Counted from the first letter of the stretch, positions 41,372 through 51,504 are shown. The stretch is 64,000 bases of DNA from Nostoc sp. KVJ3 (GCF_026127265.1 NZ_WWFG01000001.1:3077501-3141500); one strand, 5' to 3'. The notes: generated from the letters alone by a model not told the origin. A program made the numbers and translations.

Positions 41372-42760
41372 CTACTGAACCCTTGCCTTAATTCCCTTTG
41401 CCTGTAATAATTTCATCTGTTTTTGTACTTGCTCTTTAGTCTTAAAAGCACCCAGATAAATCAATTGTTTGTCGAGTGATAAATAAGCATCGGGAACTAC
41501 TTGCCGTGCCGAGTCTAAAACCGCGCCTTTATTATCTATCACTATATGATAGAACCCATCTGTTCCTGGTTTAATTTCTGCATTCGCCTTTGGTGGGGTT
41601 GCGATTGGTTTGGGCGAGGTTTTTGTCGTTGAAGTCGGAGGCAAATTCAACAGAGGCAAGGTTTGTACCGTCGTCGGTACTGGTGCTGAAGCGATCGGAT
41701 TTGTCGGTTTTAGGGCTGTGTTGGGCACTGGCAATACCGCTTGCGGATTTGCAGGGTTTTGGGGAACGACTGGGTTAGGCACTACTGCGAGGGTTGGCTG
41801 GACTTTAGGTTCTAAGCCGACTACATCATTAGGATCTCTGACTTCAGGAAACTCTTGAGTCGCTAGATTAGGATACTTGGGTATAGATGTGCTTGGTGGC
41901 TGGATCTGCTGAGGTTGGACATTACTCCCAACTTGCTCAGTATTTTCTGGTGTGGGAGACGAGTTCCTGTTAAACAAATTGGCTAAATTCCATTGTGATA
42001 AGCCTTTGGGATTGAACACGACATAACCCAAGGTAAGACTTGCTAGTAATAGTAGCAACATTGAGCCGATGCCTAAAGGTGATAGCAGACTGTCGCTAGA
42101 ATTGCTTGGTGTCTTGGTTTCTGATTGTTCTTCTGTCAGACTTCGCAGAAGTGCTTCACTAGATTCTAAATAGTCATCTGGGTGCTTAGGGGTGTTATCT
42201 GGCTGCAAGAGATTTTCGCTTTTAGTATTTTTAACAATTGCTGACACGATGCTGCTACTAAAGTTGGGCGGCGGCGGTGGAAGTTGAGTTTGGGTTTTAG
42301 TAGAATCGGGAGTGGAGGGCACATTGATATTGTTTAGTTCTTCTGTATCTGTCGTAGCTGGTGCTGGGTTCATCTCAAGATTCACAGCTACAGAAGATAC
42401 TGGTGGTACGTCAATTTTTACTGTGGCTGGTTTTACTGTAGCTGGCGCTGGGGTTCCCGGATGATTCACAGGTACAGATGCAGACGGCAAGTTAGTTTTA
42501 ATTTCCCTTACTGATGACGGAATTGGGCCCGATGTTGTAGGAATGACAGTCAAAGACTGGGCTTGACTGCTCATGTAACTTGCAACACGGCGCTGGTTCG
42601 ATGACACCACACCATTTCGCATACGTCGGTATCGAGCTAATTCTTGATCTAGCGGCACCTCTAAACTCGCTAGTGCTGCTGCTAGTGCTGGTTTCAATCC
42701 AGGTGTTTTAGACGATTGAGTACTGGAAGTACCGGAATCGTTTAGGGGGTTTTGAGTCAT
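41372..42760 (-). CDS. Pro/Thr-rich single-span membrane protein with SPOR-like C-terminus
   Basis: 462 residues. N-terminal conserved-type segment (LKPALAAALASLEVPLDQEL), a long low-complexity linker, one membrane helix (IGSMLLLLLASLTLGYVVF, about residue 230), then a Pro/Thr/Asn-rich stalk and a C-terminal domain (GFYHIVIDNKGAVLDSARQ...YLSLDKQLIYLGAFKTKEQV), which resembles SPOR domains that bind denuded peptidoglycan at division sites. The topology suggests the C-terminus is in the periplasm. Function is inferred only from the domain type. Confidence 0.75.
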   Translation of the reverse strand: MTQNPLNDSGTSSTQSSKTPGLKPALAAALASLEVPLDQELARYRRMRNGVVSSNQRRVASYMSSQAQSLTVIPTTSGPIPSSVREIKTNLPSASVPVNHPGTPAPATVKPATVKIDVPPVSSVAVNLEMNPAPATTDTEELNNINVPSTPDSTKTQTQLPPPPPNFSSSIVSAIVKNTKSENLLQPDNTPKHPDDYLESSEALLRSLTEEQSETKTPSNSSDSLLSPLGIGSMLLLLLASLTLGYVVFNPKGLSQWNLANLFNRNSSPTPENTEQVGSNVQPQQIQPPSTSIPKYPNLATQEFPEVRDPNDVVGLEPKVQPTLAVVPNPVVPQNPANPQAVLPVPNTALKPTNPIASAPVPTTVQTLPLLNLPPTSTTKTSPKPIATPPKANAEIKPGTDGFYHIVIDNKGAVLDSARQVVPDAYLSLDKQLIYLGAFKTKEQVQKQMKLLQAKGIKARVQ

Positions 42761-42902
42761 TGCCTCTGTGCCTCAAACTTAGATTGCTGGAATTAACTTT
42801 AGATATATTTGTGACAATAGTAGCGGAAATTATTTAAATAGATAGATTAGGAATTGGGCATAGTTATTCTCCTTATCGTCTTGTTTTTCTGATTTCCCTC
42901 AT

Positions 42903-42930
42903 GTAGAGACGCGATTAATCGCGTCTCTAC
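42903..42930. repeat. Dispersed palindrome (GTAGAGACGCG...CGCGTCTCTAC)
   Basis: Perfect 28-bp palindrome 22 bp before the dciA-like start codon, so it is likely within the 5' leader or promoter. Confidence 0.85.
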
Positions 42931-42952
42931 TCCTTACTCAGCACTTTTAATT

Positions 42953-43492
42953 ATGTCGTTGAAATCAATTAATGAAATTTTAGGCGTTCTAGAAAAACAG
43001 GCTAAATGGCAGGAGCAACCATTTCAACACTTACTTAAATGTTGGGCAGAAGTTGTTGGGCTAGTAGTTGCGGCAAACACTCGACCATTGTCGATTCAAC
43101 GCGATGTTTTATCGGTAGCAACTTCTAGTGCTGCTTGGGCACAAAACCTGACCTTTGGTCGTACGTCTCTGCTTTTAAAGTTGAATAAAAAGTTGCTAAC
43201 TCCTTTGGTTGATATTCGCTTCTCTACTGCTAACTGGCAGAATCCATCTGTGGAGAGAAAACAGCAACAAACAGTTTCGCCTCATGAGCATCCTAGTTAT
43301 CTTGGTGATGAGATTAGCCGCTCTGATGTTACACCCACCAAGGATGTGAATACTGCTTTTGGGCATTGGACGAAGATCATGCGATCGCGATCGCATGGCT
43401 TACCCCTTTGTCCCCAATGTCAATCTCCTACACCATCGGGTGAACTCCAGCGATGGCAAGTCTGTTCTATCTGTGCTGCTAAAAAGTTTTAA
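42953..43492 (+). CDS. DciA-type (DUF721) replication helicase loader with C-terminal zinc ribbon
   Basis: 179 residues. The N-terminal domain (SINEILGVLEKQAKWQEQPF...LLKCWAEVVG; LSIQRDVLSVATSSAAWAQNL) matches the DUF721/DciA KH-like fold, which delivers the DnaB helicase in bacteria lacking DnaC/DnaI. A linker follows, then a C-terminal CPQCQ...CSIC pair that looks like a zinc ribbon, as in cyanobacterial forms. The start codon is ATG at 42953. Confidence 0.8.
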   Translation: MSLKSINEILGVLEKQAKWQEQPFQHLLKCWAEVVGLVVAANTRPLSIQRDVLSVATSSAAWAQNLTFGRTSLLLKLNKKLLTPLVDIRFSTANWQNPSVERKQQQTVSPHEHPSYLGDEISRSDVTPTKDVNTAFGHWTKIMRSRSHGLPLCPQCQSPTPSGELQRWQVCSICAAKKF

Positions 43493-43919
43493 ATTTTTCT
43501 ATCCTAGCAGAAGTTATTCGGAAGTAACCACTTACTCGTCACATAAAATATTTTTGATTCTTTAGAAAAAATATATTTTACTGCTAAATTCTGGCTAATG
43601 TGGTAAGCAACGCAGACGATTTATCTGAAATTCTATGTTTGAAGTCATCCTTAAGGATGAAGTTAAAAGGCTAGATAAATCAAAAGCCTTACTTTTCATC
43701 TTGATCCCTAATAATTTTTAGACGAAATCTATATGTAACCACTTTCATGATTATTTAAATATATAACAAGATTATAAAAATATCCTGAAGTTTATTTTTT
43801 ACTTGGGATCGCTGAAACCTATAGATAATAATGTTTTTTTGGCTCTTATCCATCTTTATATATAGAAGCAGAATAGAAGGGTGAAATTCAGCTAGAAACG
43901 TCCCTAAAGATGAATCCAA
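43493..43919. other. Intergenic region, AT-rich
   Basis: 427 bp between the dciA-like gene and the Cys-containing small gene. Only a short palindrome CATCCTTAAGGATG (about 43648-43661) was noticed. No coding frame or known signal. Confidence 0.5.
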
Positions 43920-44234
43920 ATGAAACCCATTAAATTTTTAGCATCTGCCTGTAAATATTGCCGTCATTACCAGCCAGAAGGTCGCCGTGGCGGAATGTGC
44001 CAGCAGTTGGGAGCGCCAGTTCAAGCGACTTGGAAGGCTTGCTCTTTGGCGCTCCCACCTTTTGCACCTTCTTGGGAAACTTTGGAAGATGCTTGGACTT
44101 TGCCGGATGCAACACCAGTGTTAGCTTGTTCTCATTCCCTCGCCTCAGATGTAGACAATACTGCTCTTGCCCCCATAGAGGAAATAACTGCCTCCATATC
44201 CGAACAGGTAAAGACTAACGCGATGGTTAGTTAG
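43920..44234 (+). CDS. Small Cys-containing protein of unknown function
   Basis: 104 residues. N-terminal CKYCRHY...GGMCQQ and later WKACSLA give four Cys that may bind a metal. The PPFAPSWETLEDAW segment follows, then a variable acidic tail. Similar small proteins appear in cyanobacteria, but I know no function. It converges with menB across a bidirectional terminator. Confidence 0.65.
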   Translation: MKPIKFLASACKYCRHYQPEGRRGGMCQQLGAPVQATWKACSLALPPFAPSWETLEDAWTLPDATPVLACSHSLASDVDNTALAPIEEITASISEQVKTNAMVS

Positions 44235-44324
44235 TCATCCATTATTACTAGACTGAGTTTGTAGTCTGTTTAAAATAAGATTTGTTTTTAAGGTTTTTAG
44301 TGCTGTAAAAGTTTACATTTATAA

Positions 44325-44357
44325 AAATCGCACCTCAATCAAGGGTGCGATTTTTAC
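44325..44357. terminator. Bidirectional Rho-independent terminator between the Cys protein gene and menB
   Basis: AAAAATCGCACC-TCAATCAA-GGGTGCGATTTTT: a nine-pair GC-containing stem flanked by A and T runs, suited to end transcripts from both sides. Confidence 0.85.
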
Positions 44358-44361
44358 AATT

Positions 44362-45195
44362 CTAAGGTAGCCAAGGAAAAGAGCGAAAATCTGGTGGACG
44401 CTTTTCTAGAAAGGCTTGTTTGCCCTCAGACCCTTCTTCTGTCATGTAATAAAGTAGGGTGGCATTGCCAGCTAGCTCTTGTAAACCAGCTTGTCCGTCA
44501 CAATCAGCATTGAAGGCGGCTTTGAGACATCGAATTGCGATCGGACTTTTTTCTAAAATCTCCTGCGCCCATTGAATACCTTCCGCTTCTAGTTGTTCCA
44601 CTGGGACAACACAATTAATTAAACCCATTTCTAGAGCTTGTTGGGCATCATATTGGCGGCAGAGAAACCAAATCTCTCTAGCTTTTTTTTGTCCCACAAT
44701 GCGGGCGAGATAGCTGGCTCCAAAACCACCATCGAAACTACCGACTTTGGGGCCAGTTTGTCCAAAAATGGCGTTATCGGCAGCGATGGTAAGGTCGCAA
44801 ATCAAGTGTAAGACGTGTCCACCACCGATCGCATATCCAGCCACTAAAGCAATCACCACTTTCGGCATAGAACGAATCAGGCGTTGTAAGTCCAGCACAT
44901 TCAAGCGAGGGATGCCAGTGTTATCGACATAACCAGCATGTCCGCGTACACTTTGATCGCCACCAGAACAGAAGGCATATTTACCATCAGTATGCGGCCC
45001 ATAACCAGTAAATAGAACAACACCAATAGTAGTATCTTCACGAGCATTACAGAAAGCATCGTACAGTTCAAAGACTGTTTCAGGACGGAAAGCATTGCGT
45101 TTGTGGGGACGGTTGATGGTGATTTTTGCAATGCCATCAGTTTTTTGATACAGGATGTCTTCGTAGGTTTTGGCAGTTTGCCAGTTAATTTGCAT
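44362..45195 (-). CDS. menB: 1,4-dihydroxy-2-naphthoyl-CoA synthase
   Basis: 277 residues. Crotonase-fold enzyme that closes the second ring of the naphthoquinone in phylloquinone (vitamin K1) synthesis, the photosystem I A1 cofactor in cyanobacteria. MenB signs: KITINRPHKRNAFRPETVFEL, FCSGGDQSVRG, AGYAIGGGHVLHLICDLTIA, GPKVGSFDGGFGASYLARIV, ARE(I)WFLCRQYDA. Length is normal. Cytoplasmic. Upstream is an 859-bp non-coding stretch. Confidence 0.96.
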   Translation of the reverse strand: MQINWQTAKTYEDILYQKTDGIAKITINRPHKRNAFRPETVFELYDAFCNAREDTTIGVVLFTGYGPHTDGKYAFCSGGDQSVRGHAGYVDNTGIPRLNVLDLQRLIRSMPKVVIALVAGYAIGGGHVLHLICDLTIAADNAIFGQTGPKVGSFDGGFGASYLARIVGQKKAREIWFLCRQYDAQQALEMGLINCVVPVEQLEAEGIQWAQEILEKSPIAIRCLKAAFNADCDGQAGLQELAGNATLLYYMTEEGSEGKQAFLEKRPPDFRSFPWLP

Positions 45196-46054
45196 TGGTA
45201 TGAAGTGCGCTATTGTGCTTGAGAATTTTATCGCGGACGTAGGGACATGCGATACCTGCGGTGGGCTACACCTACGCTAAAAGGCGTTGCTGAATGTAGA
45301 ATTCCTATAGGAATACTTATTATTAAATTAGATATACAGTTGAGCCTCAAATAGCTGTATAGTTAGTAAATGTCGCAGCCGATACATTTTTTGAGGAAAT
45401 AGGCTATTGAGTAGGAGCTAAGACTCAAGAGCTTTCTTCTTCCTCCTTAAGTTATCTACTGTAGCTACCAACTTTCTTTTTAGGATTTCGACATCTCTAC
45501 CCCTAATGCTGATTGACCCTTGGAGTTCGCATAGCATCTTTGACAGGAGAGGAGTTAACCAAAAAACGGGATAAAAAGCATAACTTTAAGTCAGGCGATC
45601 GCAGATTATTTAACTTTTGCCAAAGGAAATAGACAATTTTGTATTTGAATACAAATAATATTTCTCTAGAGTTATTTCTCTCTGATGATACAAAAATAAC
45701 AGTATTTTAGGTTTTGCGATCGCCACCAAACCTAAAATTATTTTTAACTTGACTATAACTTAGCGGAACTAAAGCTAATTTAATAACTCTTGTCACTTTT
45801 CGTTAGTAGTAATAGTTTCAAGCGTTTTTACCTTTAATAATATAGTTGTGTTTATTCCTGCCAAATCAATTATTAGTTTGCAGTTAAATAAATCAGCAAA
45901 TATTAAATTAGTGAAATGCGTCTAAATACTACACTAAATCGAGGGGATTCTCGTACTTTAATGAATTATTAATTACTGGAAAATAAGCCTTGCTATTAAA
46001 TATTAAATATGTCATATTAGATACTTAAATTGAGAATCAGTAATATTTACAATA
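45196..46054. other. Long intergenic region between divergent menB and egtD
   Basis: 859 bp. Fragment GGCGTTGCTGAATG (about 45282) is one end of the MITE-like family at 32345. HIP1-like GCGATCGC sites and AT-rich blocks otherwise. No coding frame, RNA gene or clear operator was recognised. Confidence 0.55.
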
Positions 46055-47029
46055 ATGTTAACAACATCTCTAAGAATGCTGAATGAGCATTATCAATTTC
46101 TCAACAACGAAGGTGAAGATGTTATTCAAGGATTAACTCAAAGTCCCAAAACTTTACCCCCTAAATATTTTTACGACGATCGCGGTTCAGAATTATTTGA
46201 AAAAATATGTGAACTACCAGAATATTACCCAACACGAACGGAAGCATGGATTTTGCAGCAATATGCCGATGAAATAGCTCAGATAACAGGTAATTGTGAA
46301 CTTGTAGAATTAGGTAGTGGCAGTTCTACAAAAACTCTCTTTTTGTTAGATGCTTACCAAAAAATTGCTAGTTCCTGTAGATATATACCCATTGATGTTA
46401 GTCATGGAATCTTAAAATCTAGCGTACTAAAGCTACAACAAAAATATCCGAATTTCTTTGTTGAAGGATTAATAGGAACTTATGAACAAGCCTTGATGAA
46501 GCTAGAATCAACATTTGCATCATCACGGATGATTTTTTTCTTGGGCAGTTCTCTTGGTAATTTTAACCCACAAGAATGTGATGATTTTTTAAAACAAATT
46601 ACTAGGACTTTACAACCAAGTGACTACTTTCTTTTGGGGATTGATTTACAAAAACCTAAAGAAATTTTGGAGCCGGCTTATAACGATAGTCAGGGAGTAA
46701 CTGCTGCTTTTAACTTGAATATTCTTTCCCATTTAAATTGGCGTTTTCAAGGGAATTTTGACCTCAACTTATTCAATCACCAAGCTATTTATAATCAAAG
46801 TGATGCTCAAGTTGAGATGTACCTGCATTGTCAAAAGAGTCATGAGGTATCTCTAGAAGCCCTAGATTTACAAGTTTTATTTGCTGATGGAGAGAGCATT
46901 CTCACCGAAATTTCGCGCAAGTTTGATTTACTAAAGATGCAAAAACAACTTGAGACACACGGGCTTAAGACCGTGAAAATTTGGACAGATCCCAAGCAGT
47001 GGTTTGGGTTAATTCTTTGTCAAGCTTAA
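46055..47029 (+). CDS. egtD: L-histidine N-alpha-methyltransferase
   Basis: 324 residues. SAM-dependent trimethylation of histidine to hercynine, the first step of ergothioneine synthesis. Family signs: LPPKYFYDDRGSELFEKICE, LPEYYPTRTEAWIL, the SAM site VELGSGSSTKTLFLLDA, FFLGSSLGNF, and LLGIDLQKPKEILEPAYND. Cytoplasmic. egtB follows 40 bp downstream in the same orientation, giving a two-gene operon. Confidence 0.95.
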   Translation: MLTTSLRMLNEHYQFLNNEGEDVIQGLTQSPKTLPPKYFYDDRGSELFEKICELPEYYPTRTEAWILQQYADEIAQITGNCELVELGSGSSTKTLFLLDAYQKIASSCRYIPIDVSHGILKSSVLKLQQKYPNFFVEGLIGTYEQALMKLESTFASSRMIFFLGSSLGNFNPQECDDFLKQITRTLQPSDYFLLGIDLQKPKEILEPAYNDSQGVTAAFNLNILSHLNWRFQGNFDLNLFNHQAIYNQSDAQVEMYLHCQKSHEVSLEALDLQVLFADGESILTEISRKFDLLKMQKQLETHGLKTVKIWTDPKQWFGLILCQA

Positions 47030-47069
47030 GTTTTGCTTCATCGTTCTATAACAGCAATTTAGTTATATC

Positions 47070-48401
47070 ATGAACAGTCTTCAATCTACTTATCCGCCAA
47101 AACTAGATAGTTGCGATCGCCAAGTTATTCTCGATTACTTTGAAAATGCTTGGCAACTGGAAGATATATTATGGAAAAGTGTGATTGGTGAGGATACATT
47201 TTACCTCAATCCCGATCCTCTGAGAAATCATCTAATTTTTTATCTGGGACATTCGGCTGTTTTCTACATCAATAAATTAATTCAGGTAGGATTATTAGAA
47301 AAACGCCTTAATCCAGACTATGAAATCCTCTTTGAAATTGGAGTTGATCCAGCGATACCAGAGGAATTAAATGAAGCGATCGCTCATCTGGAATGGCCGC
47401 AAGTTGCACAGACTTGGGAGTATCGAGAACAAGCATATTCGGTAATTTGCGAAGTCATTAAAACCACCCCCATTACTCTGCCAATTCATCCCACTGATCC
47501 CCTTTGGGCTTTAATGATGGGGATTGAACATCAGCGTATTCACATTGAAACCTCGTCGATGTTAATTCGCCAACTACCAATTGAGAGAGTCAAACGTCCC
47601 CAAAACTGGCAATATGCTCCTTTTAATGGTTACACTCCTCAAAACGAAATGATAAAAGTTGCTGGTGGGGTAGTAAAACTGGGTAAAGCCTTTGACGATG
47701 TGACCTATGGATGGGATATTGATTATGGCGATCGCACCGTTGAAGTTGCACCTTTTTTTGCCAGTAAATATCTGATTACCAATTCCGAATTTATCTATTT
47801 TGTCAAGGCTGGTGGCTACGAAAATCAAGAATATTGGGATGAAGAATCTTGGAATTGGAAAACTCGATACAATATTCAATGTCCAAGATTTTGGTTACAT
47901 GAAAATGGGAGCTACAAATATCGAGCCATGTTTGATAAAATCGACTTACCCCTAGATTGGCCTGTGGAAGTCAATCACTATGAAGCAACAGCTTATTGTC
48001 GTTGGCAAGGTAGAGATACTCGTTTAATGAGTGAAGCTGAGTACCATTTAGCAACTTATGCTAATGGTTTGACAGAGAATATAGAAAATTATAATCTCAA
48101 TTTTAAATTTGGCTCACCTAGTCCCGTTGGGATGTTAGAAAGTACAAAAAGTCATTCTGGATTATATGATTTAAGGGGCAATGTTTGGGAATGGTTGAGT
48201 GATAATTTAAACCCACTTGCAGGATATGAGCCTCATTTTCTTTATCAAGATAATTCTGCAATCTTTTTCGATACAAAGCATCAAATGATGTTAGGAGGAT
48301 GTTGGATAACTAATGGTACAGAAGCTTTAAAATATTACCGTAATTGGTTCCGTCCCAATTTTTATCAGCATTCTGGTTTTCGGATTGTTCAAGATATTTA
48401 A
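47070..48401 (+). CDS. egtB: Ergothioneine biosynthesis sulfoxide synthase EgtB
   Basis: 443 residues. N-terminal DinB-like domain with the iron-binding HX3HXE motif (EHQRIHIETS), then an FGE-sulfatase-like C-terminal domain (NHYEATAYCRWQGRDTRLMS; GLYDLRGNVWEWLSD; GGCWITNG; NWFRPNFYQHSGFRIV). It links hercynine to a thiol donor by oxygen-dependent C-S bond formation. Which thiol (cysteine or gamma-Glu-Cys) is used is not readable here. No egtC or egtE is in the window, as is usual for cyanobacterial egtB-egtD pairs. Confidence 0.93.
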   Translation: MNSLQSTYPPKLDSCDRQVILDYFENAWQLEDILWKSVIGEDTFYLNPDPLRNHLIFYLGHSAVFYINKLIQVGLLEKRLNPDYEILFEIGVDPAIPEELNEAIAHLEWPQVAQTWEYREQAYSVICEVIKTTPITLPIHPTDPLWALMMGIEHQRIHIETSSMLIRQLPIERVKRPQNWQYAPFNGYTPQNEMIKVAGGVVKLGKAFDDVTYGWDIDYGDRTVEVAPFFASKYLITNSEFIYFVKAGGYENQEYWDEESWNWKTRYNIQCPRFWLHENGSYKYRAMFDKIDLPLDWPVEVNHYEATAYCRWQGRDTRLMSEAEYHLATYANGLTENIENYNLNFKFGSPSPVGMLESTKSHSGLYDLRGNVWEWLSDNLNPLAGYEPHFLYQDNSAIFFDTKHQMMLGGCWITNGTEALKYYRNWFRPNFYQHSGFRIVQDI

Positions 48402-48508
48402 ACAGAATACTGGGGAACATCCCAATTTAAGCAAGTTTACCAAGATGATAGATTGCCATTGCAAATACTACATTTTGTTAGGCATTCTGCGGGAAGATCG
48501 ATGGTAAT

Positions 48509-48563
48509 TAGTAATGCAAAATTAAATATACATTTGTCATTGTGAATGGAGCAAAGCGGAATG
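48509..48563. repeat. Fragment of a dispersed element
   Basis: TAGTAATGCAAAATTAAATA followed by TACATTTGTCATTGTGAATG and GAGCAAAGCGGAATGG matches about 50 bp of the element start at 34500-34555. Only one end is present. Confidence 0.65.
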
Positions 48564-48650
48564 GTAATAGGCACTTAAACGTAATTACAGCTTATTTTTT
48601 ACACATTTGTTATGCTCCCAAATATTGAATTTTAGCTTAAGGGTACGGAG

Positions 48651-49535
48651 ATGCAAAATTTTTTTAATTTCTGTTTTGAGAGCGAATTTTATATAAAAAT
48701 AGCTATTAGTTGCGCGATTGTTCAGCAGGGATTCTATTTTCTGTTAAACAATATTGAGGTCAACTTTATAACGCAAGTACTATTGTACTGGCTCGTTGGT
48801 TCTATCTCATTTTATGGTATTGGTATCCTCATTGAGAAAGGGATCAAAAGCAACGATATTTTGAAGGATAAGCTAACTGCAAGGGTCAAGAAAGTCAAAA
48901 ATCAACCATTTCCTTCCTTTACTCTCAAAGGCATTATTATAGGAGAAATCAAAGCTTTTATATCAGTATTAATAATTCTATATCTAGCACCGGAAGTTCA
49001 CAGAGGAAATAGCTTAATTTTAAATATTGGATGGTTCTTGATGAGAATAGTTGCTGCTGATTTCTGTTTTTACGTTGCCCATAGGCTATTTCACACAAAA
49101 ACGTGGCAAAAAATCCATCTTAAACATCATGAATTTCGTGACTCATCAAGTTTCGTTGCTGGGCATAAGAGTTTTCTTGAATATATTATTGTTACCATCA
49201 CAGACATTTTACCTATTTTTATATTTGGATATGACATCACTCAAATCTGTGCATGGAGCATTATAGGCAATGCTTACAATCTAGAAGGTCATAGTTCTTT
49301 ATCAATATTTTTTATTCCATCAGATTTTCACGATCTTCATCATAGTTGCTTTAGTGGGAACTATGGCATTCACGGATTTTGGGATAGGGTATTCAACACA
49401 CTAAATTCTCCTACTAAGAAGCGGGGAATTATGTTCCCTGTTAGTCTGATTGAATATAGAGTTATCAAGTCATCTAATTCTATAGATATCCCTATTGCTA
49501 GTACTGTAGATATCACTATGGAGTCTATAGAATAA
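48651..49535 (+). CDS. Sterol desaturase / fatty acid hydroxylase family membrane protein
   Basis: 294 residues. Several membrane segments (about 15-35, 45-65, 105-125, 130-150). Histidine clusters of the di-iron family: HRLFH, HLKHHEF and, near the C-terminus, HDLHHSCF with GHSS before it. These bind the non-haem iron pair used to hydroxylate or desaturate lipids, sterols or carotenoids. No sterol pathway is nearby, so the substrate is unknown. It stands alone, 250 bp after egtB. Confidence 0.85.
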   Translation: MQNFFNFCFESEFYIKIAISCAIVQQGFYFLLNNIEVNFITQVLLYWLVGSISFYGIGILIEKGIKSNDILKDKLTARVKKVKNQPFPSFTLKGIIIGEIKAFISVLIILYLAPEVHRGNSLILNIGWFLMRIVAADFCFYVAHRLFHTKTWQKIHLKHHEFRDSSSFVAGHKSFLEYIIVTITDILPIFIFGYDITQICAWSIIGNAYNLEGHSSLSIFFIPSDFHDLHHSCFSGNYGIHGFWDRVFNTLNSPTKKRGIMFPVSLIEYRVIKSSNSIDIPIASTVDITMESIE

Positions 49536-49722
49536 TTATATCAAAACTGAAAAAACTATCATTTAATCATAGAATTTACTTTTTCGAGTATATTAAATAA
49601 TCATCTAAAAGCTAAATTTAAGGTTTGAAACTATGGTAAACGCATCTAAACCTTTACCACTAACCGTAAAATTCAGCTTTCAGAACTTCTAATAGTTAGT
49701 AATACTAAACTATACATCTATT

Positions 49723-50208
49723 TCAGCAAGTAGGTACAGCTATTTTGGCGTGTTTGTTAACGTAGTCCACAAATAATTGTTTAAGTCGAGGACTAACACC
49801 AGCGTGTTCAAAGAATCCAAAACCAAGATTTTTAGCTCTTGCTAAGGTTTCCTCTGGTGTTAATCCTTCCTGGATAGCGATACTTAAAAGCGCAATTCCA
49901 GTCGATCGCATCCCGGCTGCACAATGCACAACTGCTGGTTTCGGAATTTCTTCTAGTGTCGTGAGGATTTTGGTAATCACTTCTTCGTTCAAATTTTTCA
50001 AATCTACCTTCAGAGGAACATTCTTATAATGCAGCCCCAATGCTTCTGCTACTTTTTGCTCATCCTTAGAAAATCCTAGTTCATCAGGCGATCGCAAATT
50101 CAGAACTGACTTATAACCTTCTTGGATAGCTTGCTCAAGCTGTTTTGGGATGACTTGTCCTGTGGTTGTCAAATTTTCGTTAATCTGTATGGCGTTGATC
50201 ACATTCAC
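49723..50208 (-). CDS. DUF442-type (beta-lactamase-hydrolase-like) phosphatase
   Basis: 161 residues. Starts INAIQINENLTTTGQVIPKQ, then KSVLNLRSPDE, and the phosphatase loop VHCAAGMRSTGIALL (HCX5R). It is a dual-specificity-phosphatase fold as in the N-terminal domain of BLH proteins that act on sulfur metabolism. No metallo-hydrolase domain is fused. Substrate unknown; single gene. Confidence 0.82.
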   Translation of the reverse strand: MNVINAIQINENLTTTGQVIPKQLEQAIQEGYKSVLNLRSPDELGFSKDEQKVAEALGLHYKNVPLKVDLKNLNEEVITKILTTLEEIPKPAVVHCAAGMRSTGIALLSIAIQEGLTPEETLARAKNLGFGFFEHAGVSPRLKQLFVDYVNKHAKIAVPTC

Positions 50209-50921
50209 TCCTTTTCACTTTTTAATGGCTGACAGCTTGGGTTTTTATTGTGATAAGCAAGCTTTGAAAAGATACTCAAGTAAACACAGCAAAATTAGCT
50301 AAATATCAAACGATATTGCTTGATTACTTCAAAATTTGTCTTTTGAAGTTGGTTATTTTATTGCTTTATCCATAATATACGGCTTACCGATAGACTTGCC
50401 GTAAATTAGAACTTATTATACATTTTGTCGATAAGTTTACGGTAACTTATATTTAGGAAGTTGTATTATTTGACTCAAATGCAATAGGTAAAGCAGTTAA
50501 CTCATCTCACGACTACGAGAATATCGCTTGTCTGACGAATGATTAAGGATTGCTGTTGATATGTTGTGATGTCTACAATGGGCTACGCCTAGGCTGTTGA
50601 CTCTATACCTTTTTAGGAGTTAAAAAGTCATGCAAAATATATGTCATTGCGAGCAAAGCGTTGCAATCGCCTGGAATTGCTTCGCTTTGCTCGCAATGAC
50701 ACAAAAATAACATGAATCAAAAAACCCTAAATTCAATCAAAGTCAACAGCCTAGGCGTAGCCTAGCAACTAAAATTTCTTATATAGCGGTTCTCAGCCCT
50801 TGTGAGGTACAAGAACCCCACCCCCAACCCACTCCCCGCAAGCGATGAGGGGACTATGATGTACCTTGTATGATTAGGAAACGCTATATAGGTATATAAC
50901 CTGAATCCCAGTCCTGAACCT
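50209..50921. other. Repeat-bearing intergenic region
   Basis: 713 bp. The 5' part (50209-50560) is AT-rich with TTTACGGTAA-type pieces and likely holds the phosphatase gene promoter. A MITE-like element occupies 50581-50762 and a piece CTTGTGAGGTACAAGAACCCC (50798 on) lies before the acetyltransferase gene. No coding frame. Confidence 0.55.
50581..50762. repeat. 182-bp MITE-like element with perfect 22-bp inverted ends
   Basis: Left end GGCTACGCCTAGGCTGTTGA plus CT and right end AG plus TCAACAGCCTAGGCGTAGCC are perfect inverted repeats. The centre holds another inverted pair (TGTCATTGCGAGCAAAGCG and GCTTTGCTCGCAATGACA). No coding capacity. The TCAACAGCC end recurs near 21810. Confidence 0.85.
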
Positions 50922-51404
50922 ATGAGTACTAACGAAATATCTCTTAGACCTGCCCAGGAAACAGATGCCTTGGTGCTAAGTGCAATTCATATTGCGGCTA
51001 TCAAAGCTTTACCTACAACTCTTTATACTCAAAAAGAACTTTTAGCTTGGCGTAATTACCAAGATAAACCTGATGCTTCAAAGATATTAAAGAGGATGAA
51101 AGTAGAAACTTTGTGGATTGCGATCGAGGGAGATATTATTATGGGTTTTGCTAGTTTTATTGTTGATGAACTAATTGCGTTGTATGTTCATCCTAAATAT
51201 CAAGGTAAAGGGATTGGGCGTGCTTTAGTTCAGCATTTTTGTGATGAAGCAACTCGGCAAGGTATAGATAAGGTAATTACAACTGCAAGCCTTTATGCCG
51301 AGGGGTTTTATTTACGACTGGGATTTACTGCCATCCAAAAAGCACCTCATTATTTAAGAGGTGGGGTAGTTGTTCCAGTGACTAAAATGAGTAAAACATT
51401 GTAG
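50922..51404 (+). CDS. GNAT-family N-acetyltransferase
   Basis: 160 residues. Begins ISLRPAQETDALVLSAIHIA; the acetyl-CoA site is YVHPKYQGKGIGRALVQHF (Q/RXXGXG/A) and the C-terminal beta-bulge part is ASLYAEGFYLRLGFTAI. Cytoplasmic. The substrate (protein, polyamine or small molecule) cannot be told. Start ATG at 50922; no strong ribosome binding site. Confidence 0.88.
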   Translation: MSTNEISLRPAQETDALVLSAIHIAAIKALPTTLYTQKELLAWRNYQDKPDASKILKRMKVETLWIAIEGDIIMGFASFIVDELIALYVHPKYQGKGIGRALVQHFCDEATRQGIDKVITTASLYAEGFYLRLGFTAIQKAPHYLRGGVVVPVTKMSKTL

Positions 51405-51458
51405 CGCCAAAAACCCTAGACATGTGGTGAAATTAAATATGCGTTATGCAGAACCCTT

Positions 51459-51486
51459 GTAGAGACGCGATATATCGCGTCTCTAC
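51459..51486. repeat. Dispersed palindrome (TATA-centred variant)
   Basis: GTAGAGACGCGATATATCGC followed by GTCTCTAC, perfect 28-bp palindrome after the acetyltransferase gene; possible terminator. Confidence 0.8.
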
Positions 51487-51504
51487 ATTTTTTCACCAGA
51501 TGTT